This document shows, piece after piece, positions 16,326 through 24,306 of a stretch of 64,000 bases of DNA. This DNA is from Anaeromassilibacillus senegalensis (GTDB taxonomy: Bacteria; Bacillota; Clostridia; Oscillospirales; Acutalibacteraceae): contig NZ_JAFBIT010000002.1 in the NCBI RefSeq assembly GCF_021531715.1, positions 62,001-126,000 of the forward strand, given 5' to 3'. Positions within the stretch are counted from its first letter, which is position 1, and every line of letters begins with the position of its first letter. Position numbers and translations under genes: made by a program. Below the pieces are notes generated by a model. It had not been told where the DNA came from. It worked only from the letters and a program-made list of their open reading frames with translations, and made no database searches.

Positions 16326-17846
16326 TTATCCGATCACGTCGCCGTCGTCAAAGGGATCGCCGCATTCGGGGCAGAACTTCGGGGGTGTTGCGCCCTTTTC
16401 CGGCTCCCAGCCGCACTTATCGCAGCGGTACTGGGGCACGCCCGCAGGTTTTTTGGCTCCGCAATTCTGGCAGAACTTGCCCTTGTTCACCGTGCCGCAG
16501 GAGCAGGTCCAGCCATCGGCGTCCGCGGGTTTCGGAGAGCCGCATTCGGGGCAGAACTTGCCGGTGGCCGTTGCGCCGCAGGCGCATTTCCAGCTGCCGG
16601 CCGCAGGCTGCGGGGCGGGCTTTTTCGCACCGCATTCGGGGCAGAATTTCCCCGTGGCCGTTGCGCCGCAGGCGCATTTCCAGCTGCCGGCCGCAGGCTG
16701 CGAGGCGGGCTTTTTCGCACCGCATTCGGGGCAGAATTTCCCTGTAACCGTTGCGCCGCAGACGCATTTCCAGCTATCCTGTGCCGGGGCGGCCGGAGCG
16801 GCCTGTTGTGCCTGTGCCGCTTGCTGCTGCATGCCCATATTGAACAGATTCTGTGCCGCACCGAATCCGCCTTGGCTGCCCATACCGACCATGCCCATAC
16901 CCAAAAAGCCGGTCATGGCGCCGGCGGAGTTGCCGGCAGCAGTCTGCATGGTGTCGGCGGTGGCGTTTGTCATGCGTCCTGCCATCATGAACGCGTTGGA
17001 GCCCACGTTGGCGGCATCTTCCAGCTCGTTGATCTTCTTCATGTCGGCGTCGGTCAGCGTGATGGGATTGAGCGCAATTTTACCAACCGAAATGCCGCGG
17101 TTGTCGATCCACTCCTGCTTCAGCGCCTCATTCATTGCCGCTTTCAGTTCTTTTGCTTTCGCCGGAATCTGTGCAGGACGAAGCTCCTGTTCCGCCAGCG
17201 CGCCGAAAGCCGGCTGCAGAGCGTCGATGAATTCCGCTTTGAGCTGGTCGTCGATCTGCTCGCGGGTAAACTCGCTCTCCACATTGCCGCAAAGCCTTGT
17301 GTAGAACAGCAGCGGATCGGAGATCACATAGGTATACACGCCGTTGCAGCGCACCTGCACAGTGCGGCTGATACCGATGCGCTTGTTTACCACTTCAAAT
17401 ATGATCGGGCTGGGCGTACCGAATTTGTTGTTCAGAATTTCTTTGGTGTTGAAATAATATACCCGCTGATCCTTGCCGGTGTCGCCGCCGTAAGTGAAAC
17501 GCTTGCCGATGGTCTTAAACGTATCCTTGATGCTTTCGCCCAGACTGCCTGCAAAGATAGACGGCTCGGTGGAGCTGTCGTATGTAAATTCACCGGGTTC
17601 GGCGCAGACCTCCACGATCTTGCCTTGTTCCACGATGATCATGCACTGACCGTCCGCCACGGCAATTCCGGAACCGTTGGAGATGATGTTATCGTTCCCT
17701 TTTGTGTTGGAGGAACGCCCGCTGACACGCTTTTCCCCCTTGCGCATCAGTACATCGTTGGGCAGTGCTTCGCAGTAAAAGAATTCCTTCCACTGATCGG
17801 CCAGTGTGCCGCCCAGTGCGCCGATTCCCGCTTTAATAAGTCCCAT
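16326..17846 (-). CDS. SPFH/Band-7 protein with five C-terminal zinc ribbons (YdjI-like)
   Basis: 506 residues. SPFH domain in about residues 20-285: VADGQCMIIVEQGKIVEVCAEPG, VRCNGVYTYVISDPLLFYTR and VGKIALNPITLTDADMKKI are typical of the YdjI/virion-core-like branch. A Gly/Met/Gln/Ala-rich linker (about 290-355) leads to five CxC/CxxC ribbons; the first three are near copies from a 90-base tandem DNA repeat. SPFH proteins form membrane-face scaffolds; in B. subtilis YdjI works with YdjG and YdjH. ATG 17846 follows AAAGGAG at 8 bases. It is second after promoter P2. No PspA gene is present nearby. Confidence 0.88.
   Translation of the reverse strand: MGLIKAGIGALGGTLADQWKEFFYCEALPNDVLMRKGEKRVSGRSSNTKGNDNIISNGSGIAVADGQCMIIVEQGKIVEVCAEPGEFTYDSSTEPSIFAGSLGESIKDTFKTIGKRFTYGGDTGKDQRVYYFNTKEILNNKFGTPSPIIFEVVNKRIGISRTVQVRCNGVYTYVISDPLLFYTRLCGNVESEFTREQIDDQLKAEFIDALQPAFGALAEQELRPAQIPAKAKELKAAMNEALKQEWIDNRGISVGKIALNPITLTDADMKKINELEDAANVGSNAFMMAGRMTNATADTMQTAAGNSAGAMTGFLGMGMVGMGSQGGFGAAQNLFNMGMQQQAAQAQQAAPAAPAQDSWKCVCGATVTGKFCPECGAKKPASQPAAGSWKCACGATATGKFCPECGAKKPAPQPAAGSWKCACGATATGKFCPECGSPKPADADGWTCSCGTVNKGKFCQNCGAKKPAGVPQYRCDKCGWEPEKGATPPKFCPECGDPFDDGDVIG
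16509..16775 (-). repeat. 90-bp tandem repeat encoding zinc ribbons
   Basis: Three consecutive 90-base units (16686-16775, 16596-16685 and a shorter diverging one to about 16509) each encode a 30-residue module with the pattern SWKCxCGAT-TGKFCPECG-KPA. Copies one and two differ at a handful of bases, which shows recent expansion by slippage or unequal exchange. It lies within the SPFH gene and keeps frame. Confidence 0.9.
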
Positions 17847-17915
17847 AATCGTGACTCCTTTCAATTGTCCTGTTATATAGAAAGCCGTTCGGCTTTGCTA
17901 TTTCGGTAGTTCCGC

Positions 17916-18197
17916 TTACTTTGCCGGGCCCTTCTTGTTTCCAACAGAATACGGATTTTTATTTTCCTTCGGAGGGTCGGGTGTATTGCTGCTTTTCGCA
18001 GCGAATCTCATAAACAGCATCCAAAGGATCAAGTATACGATCCACAAGCCTGCCGCCAGCACCGCCCACCAAATAGACCAATTCAAAATGAAGTGCAGTG
18101 CCAGGAAAACGGCGGCAGGGATCAATCCTTCTAAATTCAACAGCATATTTAACAGCAAACACAGCAAAAAGCTGCCGCTGCGGTTGGTTTTTCTCAT
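17916..18197 (-). CDS. small two-helix membrane protein
   Basis: 93 residues: a basic N-terminus, then hydrophobic segments FLLCLLLNMLL, IPAAVFLALHFI and WWAVLAAGLWIVYLILWMLF, and a charged C-terminal tail ending KKGPAK. Probably two to three membrane helices. It is the first gene after dyad promoter P2, about 100 bases downstream of the expected start, and is followed by the SPFH gene. ATG 18197 follows GGAGGGTGGCTG. No family recognised; it resembles small membrane partners of envelope-stress operons only in general form. Confidence 0.75.
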   Translation of the reverse strand: MRKTNRSGSFLLCLLLNMLLNLEGLIPAAVFLALHFILNWSIWWAVLAAGLWIVYLILWMLFMRFAAKSSNTPDPPKENKNPYSVGNKKGPAK

Positions 18198-18303
18198 CAG
18201 CCACCCTCCGTGATGATTGATCCCGCTCCGAATGCTTGCCAGCTATATAGCAGAATGGATGCAGATCGAGCTTTCCCACACAGCACAGATTGATACCATG
18301 GTC

Positions 18304-18348
18304 ATTGTAACAAATTTTTTTCGTTTGCGCCCTGTACCTAAGTACAGG
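18304..18348 (-). promoter_or_regulatory. dyad-activated promoter P2
   Basis: On the minus strand TACAAT (18304-18309) lies 22 bases from a perfect inverted repeat CCTGTACCTAAGTACAGG (18331-18348). There is no -35 box at the expected place (GGGCGC instead). Offsets match promoter P1 at 9490-9534 to the base. The dyad centre falls about 42 bases before the expected start, a class II activator position. P2 should drive the 18197, SPFH and downstream genes. Confidence 0.8.
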
Positions 18349-18373
18349 TTTGAGCACTTTTTTCAAAAAAAAC

Positions 18374-18395
18374 ACCCGGCTCCAAAGGGAGCCGG
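18374..18395 (-). terminator. terminator of the signalling operon
   Basis: CCCGGCTCC-loop-GGAGCCGGG followed on the minus strand by TGTTTTTTTT, a strong Rho-independent terminator just after the response-regulator gene and before promoter P2. It separates the regulator operon from the target operon. Confidence 0.9.
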
Positions 18396-18416
18396 GATAG
18401 ACGGAACAGGTTTCAG

Positions 18417-19070
18417 TTATTTGGTTGTGGAAAATTCCTGTTCCTCCGGGAGGTTCGGAACGATGAATTTCTTGTTTGTCACCGCAATGGCAAGCCGGGT
18501 TCTGTTGGCATATCCGGTTTTTGATAAAATGTTGGAAACATGGTATTTGACGGTTCTTTCCGCGACAGCCAGTCTGCCGGCGATCTCGTCGTATTCCAAT
18601 CCGTCGCAGATCAGCCGCAGTACCTCGATCTCCTTTGCCGTCAGCTCCGTGCTTTCCACCAGGCCCAATTTCACCTTTGGCGTTTCGTTGGGAAAAAGAT
18701 GCTCGCCCGCCATGGTCCGGTCGATCACGTCGATCAGTGCTTCCGGGCTGATGTCCTTATACCAGAAGCTGTCCACCCCGGCGGCTTTGGCACGTTTCAG
18801 GTAGCTCACCTCAACCATGGAGGTGACAATGATGATCCTGATGTCCGGATACTTCGCCTTGATCTCCGCGGCAGCTTCAATGCCGTCTTTGCTCCCCGAA
18901 GTGCAGACATCCATCAAAATCAGGTCAATGTGCTGCTGGCCGCATTTCAAAACAGCAACATCCGCTCCGTTGAGACTGGCGACCAGCTCATATCTGCCGC
19001 TGTCGGAAAGCGTCCGCTCCATGTTTTCACGGGGCATCCGCTGATCCTCTACGATCAGAACCCGTTTCAT
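18417..19070 (-). CDS. LuxR/NarL-family response regulator
   Basis: 217 residues. Receiver domain 1-125: the acidic pair in VLIVEDQ, the phospho-acceptor aspartate in LILMDV, IIIVTSM, and the lysine in FWYKDIS. C-terminal LuxR helix-turn-helix (about 145-205): LTAKEIEVLRLICDG and VAERTVKYHVSNILSKTGYANRT. The start ATG 19070 overlaps the kinase stop codon (ATGA), so the two are translationally coupled. Its most plausible targets are the two CCTGTAC-N4-GTACAGG promoters in this region, one lying just past its terminator. Direct binding is inference. Confidence 0.93.
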   Translation of the reverse strand: MKRVLIVEDQRMPRENMERTLSDSGRYELVASLNGADVAVLKCGQQHIDLILMDVCTSGSKDGIEAAAEIKAKYPDIRIIIVTSMVEVSYLKRAKAAGVDSFWYKDISPEALIDVIDRTMAGEHLFPNETPKVKLGLVESTELTAKEIEVLRLICDGLEYDEIAGRLAVAERTVKYHVSNILSKTGYANRTRLAIAVTNKKFIVPNLPEEQEFSTTK

Positions 19071-20356
19071 TTCGTACCCTCCTCTGTCGCCGGGAGAACC
19101 ACGGTCAGCGCAAAGCCCGGCTTCGACTGTATTTCCATCGTACCACCGCAAGCCATGACATGACGGTACAGGTTGTGAAGTCCGCCCTTGGGAACGACCT
19201 CGGTTTCGGGAGCTCTTCCGTCGTTTGTGATCTTCACGGAAGCGCTGTCCCCCTTGTTCTCCGCCATGATATGTATTGTCGTTGCTCCGGCATGACGCAC
19301 GCTGTTTGTCAGACACTCCCGCATGGCAAGAATCATCACATGCCGAAGCTCCTCCTGCTCAGGCAACTCTCCGGACAAATTTACGGTTATGCCGATTGCC
19401 CCGGCATCCTGAAGGAATCTGTCCAGCTCGCTGCGCCCCTGCGGATAGGCATTATCGTATTTTATGGCGCTGACAGCACGGCGGAGCACTTCTACGGCAT
19501 TTGCCGCTTCCTCCGTTTGGTTGTTGTTAAGAATGTGCCGTATGGCGATCAGTCCCGCTCCCATATCGTCATGCAGCTTCGTCTTGGCATACAGCACTTC
19601 CTTTTCTCTTGTCAGGATCAGAGCATTGTCGGAAAGCCATTTTAGTTCCCGGGAAATGGCATTCAGCCGCTTGATCTGCGCTTTCAGCTCCAGATTTTTA
19701 TTGTACAGCTCCGTAATATCCGAAAAAACGGCTTCCGTATACACGACGCCGTCCGAAGCTTTCACCCCGGTCTGCCGGTAACGCCATGCTTTGCCGTCAG
19801 GGAAAAGATAGGTCTGCATCTCTTTAGAGAGACATATTACGCCGCTGCACGCATCACAGTCCGACAGAGCATCCTGAAGTTCCGCAAGGGTTTGCAGATC
19901 ACTCTGTGCGACTGTGCGGAATAAAGAATCCATTTGCCTATTGCACAGCTTCACGCTCCCGGAGGGCGTGAAATAGCAGATGCCGCTTGGCAGCATATCC
20001 AGCGCCTGCTTGATGGAATCGCGGCTGAGCGCCTGCTTTCCCAGTCTCCGCAGCCCTGCCATATCCCATAGCAGCAGAAGATCTGCCGCAAATGTAACGC
20101 ACCATAAAAGCCACATAGGCAGAGGCAGCCAGGTCCTGTACGCCAGTCCTTCGGTCATCCGGGAAAAAGCGTCCGCCAACACGGACAATAAGATCAGAAA
20201 GAACAAAAATACGGACAGACGCAGAATACTCTTCCGCTTGTCACGCTGTCTGCCGTAAGCGGCAATCAGCAGGAAAAGGGAGAAAATCAGGGTGAGGAAC
20301 AGGGCGACCAGCAGCATCGTTTGTGCTGGAGCGGAAGAACGATAAAAATTCTTCAT
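19067..20356 (-). CDS. membrane sensor histidine kinase (HisKA_3 / NarX-LiaS type)
   Basis: 429 residues. Three hydrophobic segments in about residues 12-105, a PAS-like region (about 115-215: LPSGICYFTPSGSVKLCNRQMDSLF), a coiled region, then the phospho-acceptor motif KLHDDMGAGL (about residue 265). The HATPase domain shows an N-box ECLTNSVRHAGA and a GGLHNLYRHV G-box. It pairs with the LuxR-type regulator that overlaps its stop codon and should phosphorylate it. It also overlaps the stop of the 7TM kinase-like gene upstream. The signal is unknown; envelope stress is inferred from the adjacent operon. Confidence 0.9.
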   Translation of the reverse strand: MKNFYRSSAPAQTMLLVALFLTLIFSLFLLIAAYGRQRDKRKSILRLSVFLFFLILLSVLADAFSRMTEGLAYRTWLPLPMWLLWCVTFAADLLLLWDMAGLRRLGKQALSRDSIKQALDMLPSGICYFTPSGSVKLCNRQMDSLFRTVAQSDLQTLAELQDALSDCDACSGVICLSKEMQTYLFPDGKAWRYRQTGVKASDGVVYTEAVFSDITELYNKNLELKAQIKRLNAISRELKWLSDNALILTREKEVLYAKTKLHDDMGAGLIAIRHILNNNQTEEAANAVEVLRRAVSAIKYDNAYPQGRSELDRFLQDAGAIGITVNLSGELPEQEELRHVMILAMRECLTNSVRHAGATTIHIMAENKGDSASVKITNDGRAPETEVVPKGGLHNLYRHVMACGGTMEIQSKPGFALTVVLPATEEGTK

Positions 20357-21990
20357 GCCGGTTCACCCGCCTTTCCGATCCGCAGGGAAAAACGCCATAC
20401 GCCTTCCTCACAAGCGCAGGTGTCGGCAAGAGCGGACAGCGCCGACAATTCGGCTTTGCTTTCCGCCTGCAGATAAAAGATGACGGCATCTTCCAGACTG
20501 CGGGCTTTCAGCCAGACAAAGCGAAGGTCATCCATGGCCGCTTCCGTCACGGCTTCAAAAAAGTCATAGACACGGATCGCGTCCCGGGTATCAATGCTGT
20601 TTTTGCCCGGAATATCAATGGCGCACTCCACACCCATCAGCTCCAGATTGGCAAAGGATTCATCAAGACAGGCTGACAGCTCGGCGGTATCCGTTACATT
20701 GGATTTTTCACCGATAAACATGAGATTACCCCGGCGTTTTATGTAGGCACCGATCACCGCCGCTTTTGCCAGCAGACTGCGGCGAATTTCCGGGTCGGAC
20801 TGTGCTTCATATTGCGTCAAGAGCTGATCGAGCAGCTCGATTTGATGCGCGGTTTGTGCCTGCAGCCGGTCATAGAGCCGGTTCTTTTCCCGAACCGTGT
20901 TGATCTTTACCTTGGTTTTATAGTTCTCCTGCTCCACATCATTGCTTTCCGCAATCGTTTTCCGGTTTTCCTCCAGCTTTTGAAGCACAGCGGTAATGTC
21001 TGTAATATCCTCCTGCCACAAAACATGACCGCCGGGGATTTTGCTGCTTTTGAGCAGCGTGTTGTGATCCAGCTTTGCCGCCTCGCTCTCCGCCGAGCGC
21101 ATTATTTCCGCCGAAAGCTTAGGTGCGTTTGAAGAAGCATAACGGGTATTATGGTCCGTATCTACGATCTGCGCTCCTATTGAACCGGCTTCAAACAGAG
21201 CTTTGTAACCGGTATTGGTCTGGATCAGCCCGCACTGAATACAGCATTCCAATATTCCGGTGAACATCAGGCACTGCGCTGCCGTGATGTCTCCGCCGAT
21301 CATCTGCATCCATTTTACACCGCTGGCATATACCAGGGCATAGTCGATCGAACATACGAGCAGCAAAAACGGCAGATGTTTTTTCCTTTGCGAAAGCCGG
21401 CACTTGATCAGCATAATGATAAATGCCGCCAAAGCGCAAAGTGCCTCCCACCCAATCACGATATAATATCCGAATGTATATCCATTGTTTTTGTCCGTCC
21501 ATACCTCTCCTTCCGGGAAGGAAAAGACAAGCTGATGGAGATCATTGGTAAGCACCAGCAGAAGACAAAGCGCCGTAGGAATAGATAGTAACAGCAGCGC
21601 CGTTTTCGATAACCTTGCGTTCGCGGGCTTGCCCAGCAAGATGGCTACATACAAAGAAAACAGCGGGATAAACAGCATCGGCAGGTAGTACAAGTACCAT
21701 AGATACCGTTTTGTATCGGCATTGTCTACAAAAAAGTAATTCGTTGTACGGATCACAAACCAAAAAACCAATAAGCCGGAAACGGCTATGAGATAATGGC
21801 GCACCTGTACCTGAATGATCCGTTTGCTGACGGATATTCCCCATCCGATATAAAGGGCGATATAGATCAGCGAGCGGACGATCCCTCCGGGAACGATCAG
21901 GATATCAAACTTTCCCAAAACCCTTAAGGCAATCGCAGAGAAAACCATTGCGGCTACAAGAAAGCCTGTTTTGTGATTCTGTTTCGTCAT
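20353..21990 (-). CDS. 7TM sensor, degenerate histidine-kinase-like protein
   Basis: 545 residues. Seven hydrophobic segments in about residues 8-250 match the 7TM sensor module found before some Firmicutes kinases. A PAS-like linker and a long helix with AHQIELLDQLL follow, which could hold a histidine. The last 130 residues occupy the position of an ATPase domain, but I see no N-box asparagine or glycine boxes, so it probably cannot phosphorylate. It overlaps the next kinase gene by 4 bases. A role as membrane sensor feeding the real kinase is inference. Confidence 0.75.
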   Translation of the reverse strand: MTKQNHKTGFLVAAMVFSAIALRVLGKFDILIVPGGIVRSLIYIALYIGWGISVSKRIIQVQVRHYLIAVSGLLVFWFVIRTTNYFFVDNADTKRYLWYLYYLPMLFIPLFSLYVAILLGKPANARLSKTALLLLSIPTALCLLLVLTNDLHQLVFSFPEGEVWTDKNNGYTFGYYIVIGWEALCALAAFIIMLIKCRLSQRKKHLPFLLLVCSIDYALVYASGVKWMQMIGGDITAAQCLMFTGILECCIQCGLIQTNTGYKALFEAGSIGAQIVDTDHNTRYASSNAPKLSAEIMRSAESEAAKLDHNTLLKSSKIPGGHVLWQEDITDITAVLQKLEENRKTIAESNDVEQENYKTKVKINTVREKNRLYDRLQAQTAHQIELLDQLLTQYEAQSDPEIRRSLLAKAAVIGAYIKRRGNLMFIGEKSNVTDTAELSACLDESFANLELMGVECAIDIPGKNSIDTRDAIRVYDFFEAVTEAAMDDLRFVWLKARSLEDAVIFYLQAESKAELSALSALADTCACEEGVWRFSLRIGKAGEPA

Positions 21991-22014
21991 GCGGGACCTT
22001 CTTTCAAGAAAAAA

Positions 22015-22218
22015 TCATTTTGCTTTCCTGTTTGTATCAGGTATTGCCGGCGTTTGTTTACGGGGGTCTGTGGGCTTTACTGCATCATCAGGGATTGCCC
22101 ATGAATGCCCGAAACGCTCTGCACCGGGGATGCGTCCCTGTACCGCATACTGATTGACACGTCGCTCCGATATACCCCATTTGTAGGAAGTTTCCCGTAT
22201 GGAGAGATAACCTTTCAT
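22015..22218 (-). CDS. small MerR/excisionase-like HTH protein
   Basis: 67 residues, YLSIRETSYKWGISERRVNQYAVQGRIPGAERFGHSWAIP, a winged helix-turn-helix as in helix_turn_helix_17/excisionase proteins, with a short Pro/Lys tail. Such small proteins are frequent in Clostridia beside mobile or signalling genes. It leads the signalling operon, 24 bases before the 7TM gene, behind a near-consensus promoter. It could autoregulate that promoter. Confidence 0.8.
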   Translation of the reverse strand: MKGYLSIRETSYKWGISERRVNQYAVQGRIPGAERFGHSWAIPDDAVKPTDPRKQTPAIPDTNRKAK

Positions 22219-22257
22219 ACGCCGCTCCTTTCTGACAGATACAACAATACAATATAT

Positions 22258-22286
22258 ATTATATACGAATATCCGCAGTTTTTCAA
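22258..22286 (-). promoter_or_regulatory. promoter of the signalling operon
   Basis: Minus strand TTGAAA (22281-22286), 17-base spacer, TATAAT (22258-22263). It reads into the HTH, 7TM, kinase and regulator genes. It has no CCTGTAC dyad, so the regulator operon itself appears constitutive or controlled by its HTH protein. Between here and 22418 I see no gene, only AT-rich sequence and a weak CACGGTG/CACCGT hairpin near 22336. Confidence 0.85.
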
Positions 22287-22418
22287 GAATCCGGCGTGAA
22301 CTGTTCTTGAACTTTTTATAGGTTTGGAAAAAACACGGTGTTCACCGTAGTAGATGTGAGAAAGGAGATATCGTAGCAAGCTGGGCATCAAGGATCCTTG
22401 CTCATTTTACCTCCAAAA

Positions 22419-22454
22419 TGCGAAACCGCCCGTGACCAGCACGAGCGGTTTTCG
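22419..22454 (-). terminator. terminator after small HTH gene
   Basis: CGAAAACCGCTCGTG and CACGGGCGGTTTCG form a stem with a short loop, followed on the minus strand by CATTTT. It ends the rlmD and HTH transcript. Confidence 0.75.
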
Positions 22455-22456
22455 TT

Positions 22457-22708
22457 TTATCGAACGATTCCATTCCGATTCATAAAGTCGGAAAGAAACA
22501 GCTGATGCCTATGCGATTTTCGTCTGACACCGAGCGAGGTATCCGTGGCTAAGAACTCAATCGCACAAACCTTCGAAATAAGATACTTCCCGGAGACATT
22601 GAAGCATTTGAGTGCGAGCTTGTTGCACCACCTCCCTACGGAATTTGGATTATAGCCAAGAAAGTCGGCAAATTCTTTGACTGTAATCAAATCTTCAAAA
22701 TCACTCAT
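22457..22708 (-). CDS. small HTH DNA-binding protein
   Basis: 83 residues, ITVKEFADFLGYNPNSVGRWCNKLALKCFNVSGKYLISK: an excisionase/MerR-like winged helix. ATG 22708 overlaps the last 8 bases of the methyltransferase gene. The longer frame to 22744 would lie inside that gene without a ribosome site. No integrase is adjacent, so an excisionase role is not supported; it is probably a local regulator. Confidence 0.7.
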   Translation of the reverse strand: MSDFEDLITVKEFADFLGYNPNSVGRWCNKLALKCFNVSGKYLISKVCAIEFLATDTSLGVRRKSHRHQLFLSDFMNRNGIVR

Positions 22709-24068
22709 TTGTTTCCCGTGACAAGAGGACCACCGTCTCCACATGCGCGGTGCCGGGAAACATATCTACCGGGGTGACGGCTTGGATCGCGTAGCCGCTC
22801 TCCGCGAACTGCTTCAAGTCGCGCGCAAGGGTGGCCGGATCGCAGGAGACGTAGACGACGCGCTTCGGGCGCATCGCTGCGATGGTCGCGATCAGCGCCG
22901 TGTCGCAGCCCTTGCGAGGCGGGTCAATGACGATGACATCCGGCTGCTCCCCGCGCTCAAAGAGAATCTTCGCCGCATCGGCAGCGTCTGCGCAGAGAAA
23001 CTCCGCGTTTTCGATGCGGTTGCGCGCAGCGTTGCGTTTTGCGTTTTCAACGGCCGCCGGGACGATCTCCGCGCCAATCAGCTTCTTTGCGCGCTTTGCC
23101 ATAGAAAGGCCAATCGTGCCCGTACCGCAGTAGAGATCCAGAAGCGTTTCCTCACCGGTCAACGCCGCGTATTCGGCGGCTTTGTTGTAGAGCGCTTCCG
23201 CCTGCGTGCGGTTCACCTGATAGAATGCGTGCGGCGCGATCTCGAATTCCAGCCCGCAGAGCGTATCGGAGATCGCCCCCTTGCCCCAGAGCGTGCGGCA
23301 GATTTTGCCGAGCACGACGTTTGTCTGATCCCGGTTTGTATTGAGGATGACGCTTGTAATCGACGGCACCGCCGCGCGCAGAAGCGAGACGAGGCGATCC
23401 TCCCCGTGCAGCGCGCCGGCATTGGCGACGACGCAGACCATCATCTCGCCGCTCTTTTCGCCGCGGCGCATGTACAGGTGGCGCAGAACGCCGGTGTGCG
23501 CCGCTTCGTCGTAGATGCTCTCCCCCACCTCCGCCTGCCAAGCGCGAAAGGCCTCGGCAGCGCGGTCAAACTCCTCCGGCTGGAGCAGACAGGAATGCGT
23601 ATCCACGATGCGGTGGGAGTTGACGGCGTAGAAGCCGAGCTGCATAGAACCGTCCTTCGCAGCGCCGACAGGAAGCTGGCACTTGTTGCGGTAGCGGACA
23701 CGGGCGGGCGCACCGAGGATCGGCTCGATCACAATGCCGGTGAAGCCGCCGATGCGCTCGAGGGCGTCGCGCACACGCTGCGCCTTGATCGCGAGCTCCG
23801 CCTCATAGCGGATGTGGCGGTAGACACAGCCGCCGCACTGCCCCGAAACCGGACAGTCCGGCTCGATGCGGTCTGGTGATGGCTCAAGCAGTCTTTCCAG
23901 CCGCCCGAACGCATATTTTTTCAAAACCTTGACGACACGTACGACACAGCGGTCGCCGACAGCGGTGCGCGAGACAAACACCGCCATATTCTCATAACGG
24001 CAGATGCCGCTGCCCTCGGCAGTCATAGCTGTGATCTGCGCTTCAAATAAATCGTTTTTCTTTATCAT
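22701..24068 (-). CDS. 23S rRNA (uracil-C5)-methyltransferase, RlmD/RlmCD-like
   Basis: 455 residues. TRAM-like beta barrel at about 1-55 (AQITAMTAEGSGICRYENM). Iron-sulphur cysteines in CPVSGQCGGCVYRH. The SAM-binding Rossmann domain has LLDLYCGTGTIGLSMA at about residue 300, and the catalytic region contains IDPPRKGC and YVSCDPATLARD. It adds a methyl group from S-adenosylmethionine to uracil C5 in 23S rRNA through a covalent cysteine adduct. Gram-positive homologues often modify two positions, so the exact target is open. ATG 24068 follows GGAGG at 8 bases. Cytosolic housekeeping enzyme. Confidence 0.92.
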   Translation of the reverse strand: MIKKNDLFEAQITAMTAEGSGICRYENMAVFVSRTAVGDRCVVRVVKVLKKYAFGRLERLLEPSPDRIEPDCPVSGQCGGCVYRHIRYEAELAIKAQRVRDALERIGGFTGIVIEPILGAPARVRYRNKCQLPVGAAKDGSMQLGFYAVNSHRIVDTHSCLLQPEEFDRAAEAFRAWQAEVGESIYDEAAHTGVLRHLYMRRGEKSGEMMVCVVANAGALHGEDRLVSLLRAAVPSITSVILNTNRDQTNVVLGKICRTLWGKGAISDTLCGLEFEIAPHAFYQVNRTQAEALYNKAAEYAALTGEETLLDLYCGTGTIGLSMAKRAKKLIGAEIVPAAVENAKRNAARNRIENAEFLCADAADAAKILFERGEQPDVIVIDPPRKGCDTALIATIAAMRPKRVVYVSCDPATLARDLKQFAESGYAIQAVTPVDMFPGTAHVETVVLLSRETNE

Positions 24069-24271
24069 GCAGGAATCCTCCGGTGAAACATTTTGCCCGT
24101 GCACCGCGCACAAGGCTGGAAATATGCGGATTATTCGGAAAATCTTTTTTCTGCCGGAAAATTAAAAATGTTTCACAGCAGAAAAGCCATAAGCGTGAGC
24201 ATACAAATTGCACATAAAATTGTACCTTCATTTGTGCGGTACAGGCAAAAAGGAGATTGTATAAAAAAGCG

Positions 24272-24300
24272 TTGACAATCGATATTTTCGTCGCTATAAT
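24272..24300 (+). promoter_or_regulatory. consensus promoter of candidate small RNA
   Basis: TTGACA (24272-24277), exactly 17 bases, TATAAT (24295-24300): full consensus, reading right. No protein gene follows it on this strand before the terminator at 24376-24415. Confidence 0.9.
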
Positions 24301-24306
24301 AAAACC

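Noticed and set aside
16509-16775. Regular 90-base repeats as a CRISPR array
   Set aside because: Units are contiguous without spacers, in frame, and encode zinc ribbons.
22457-22708. Excisionase of an integrated element
   Set aside because: HTH fold fits, but no integrase or attachment site is adjacent and it overlaps a housekeeping gene.
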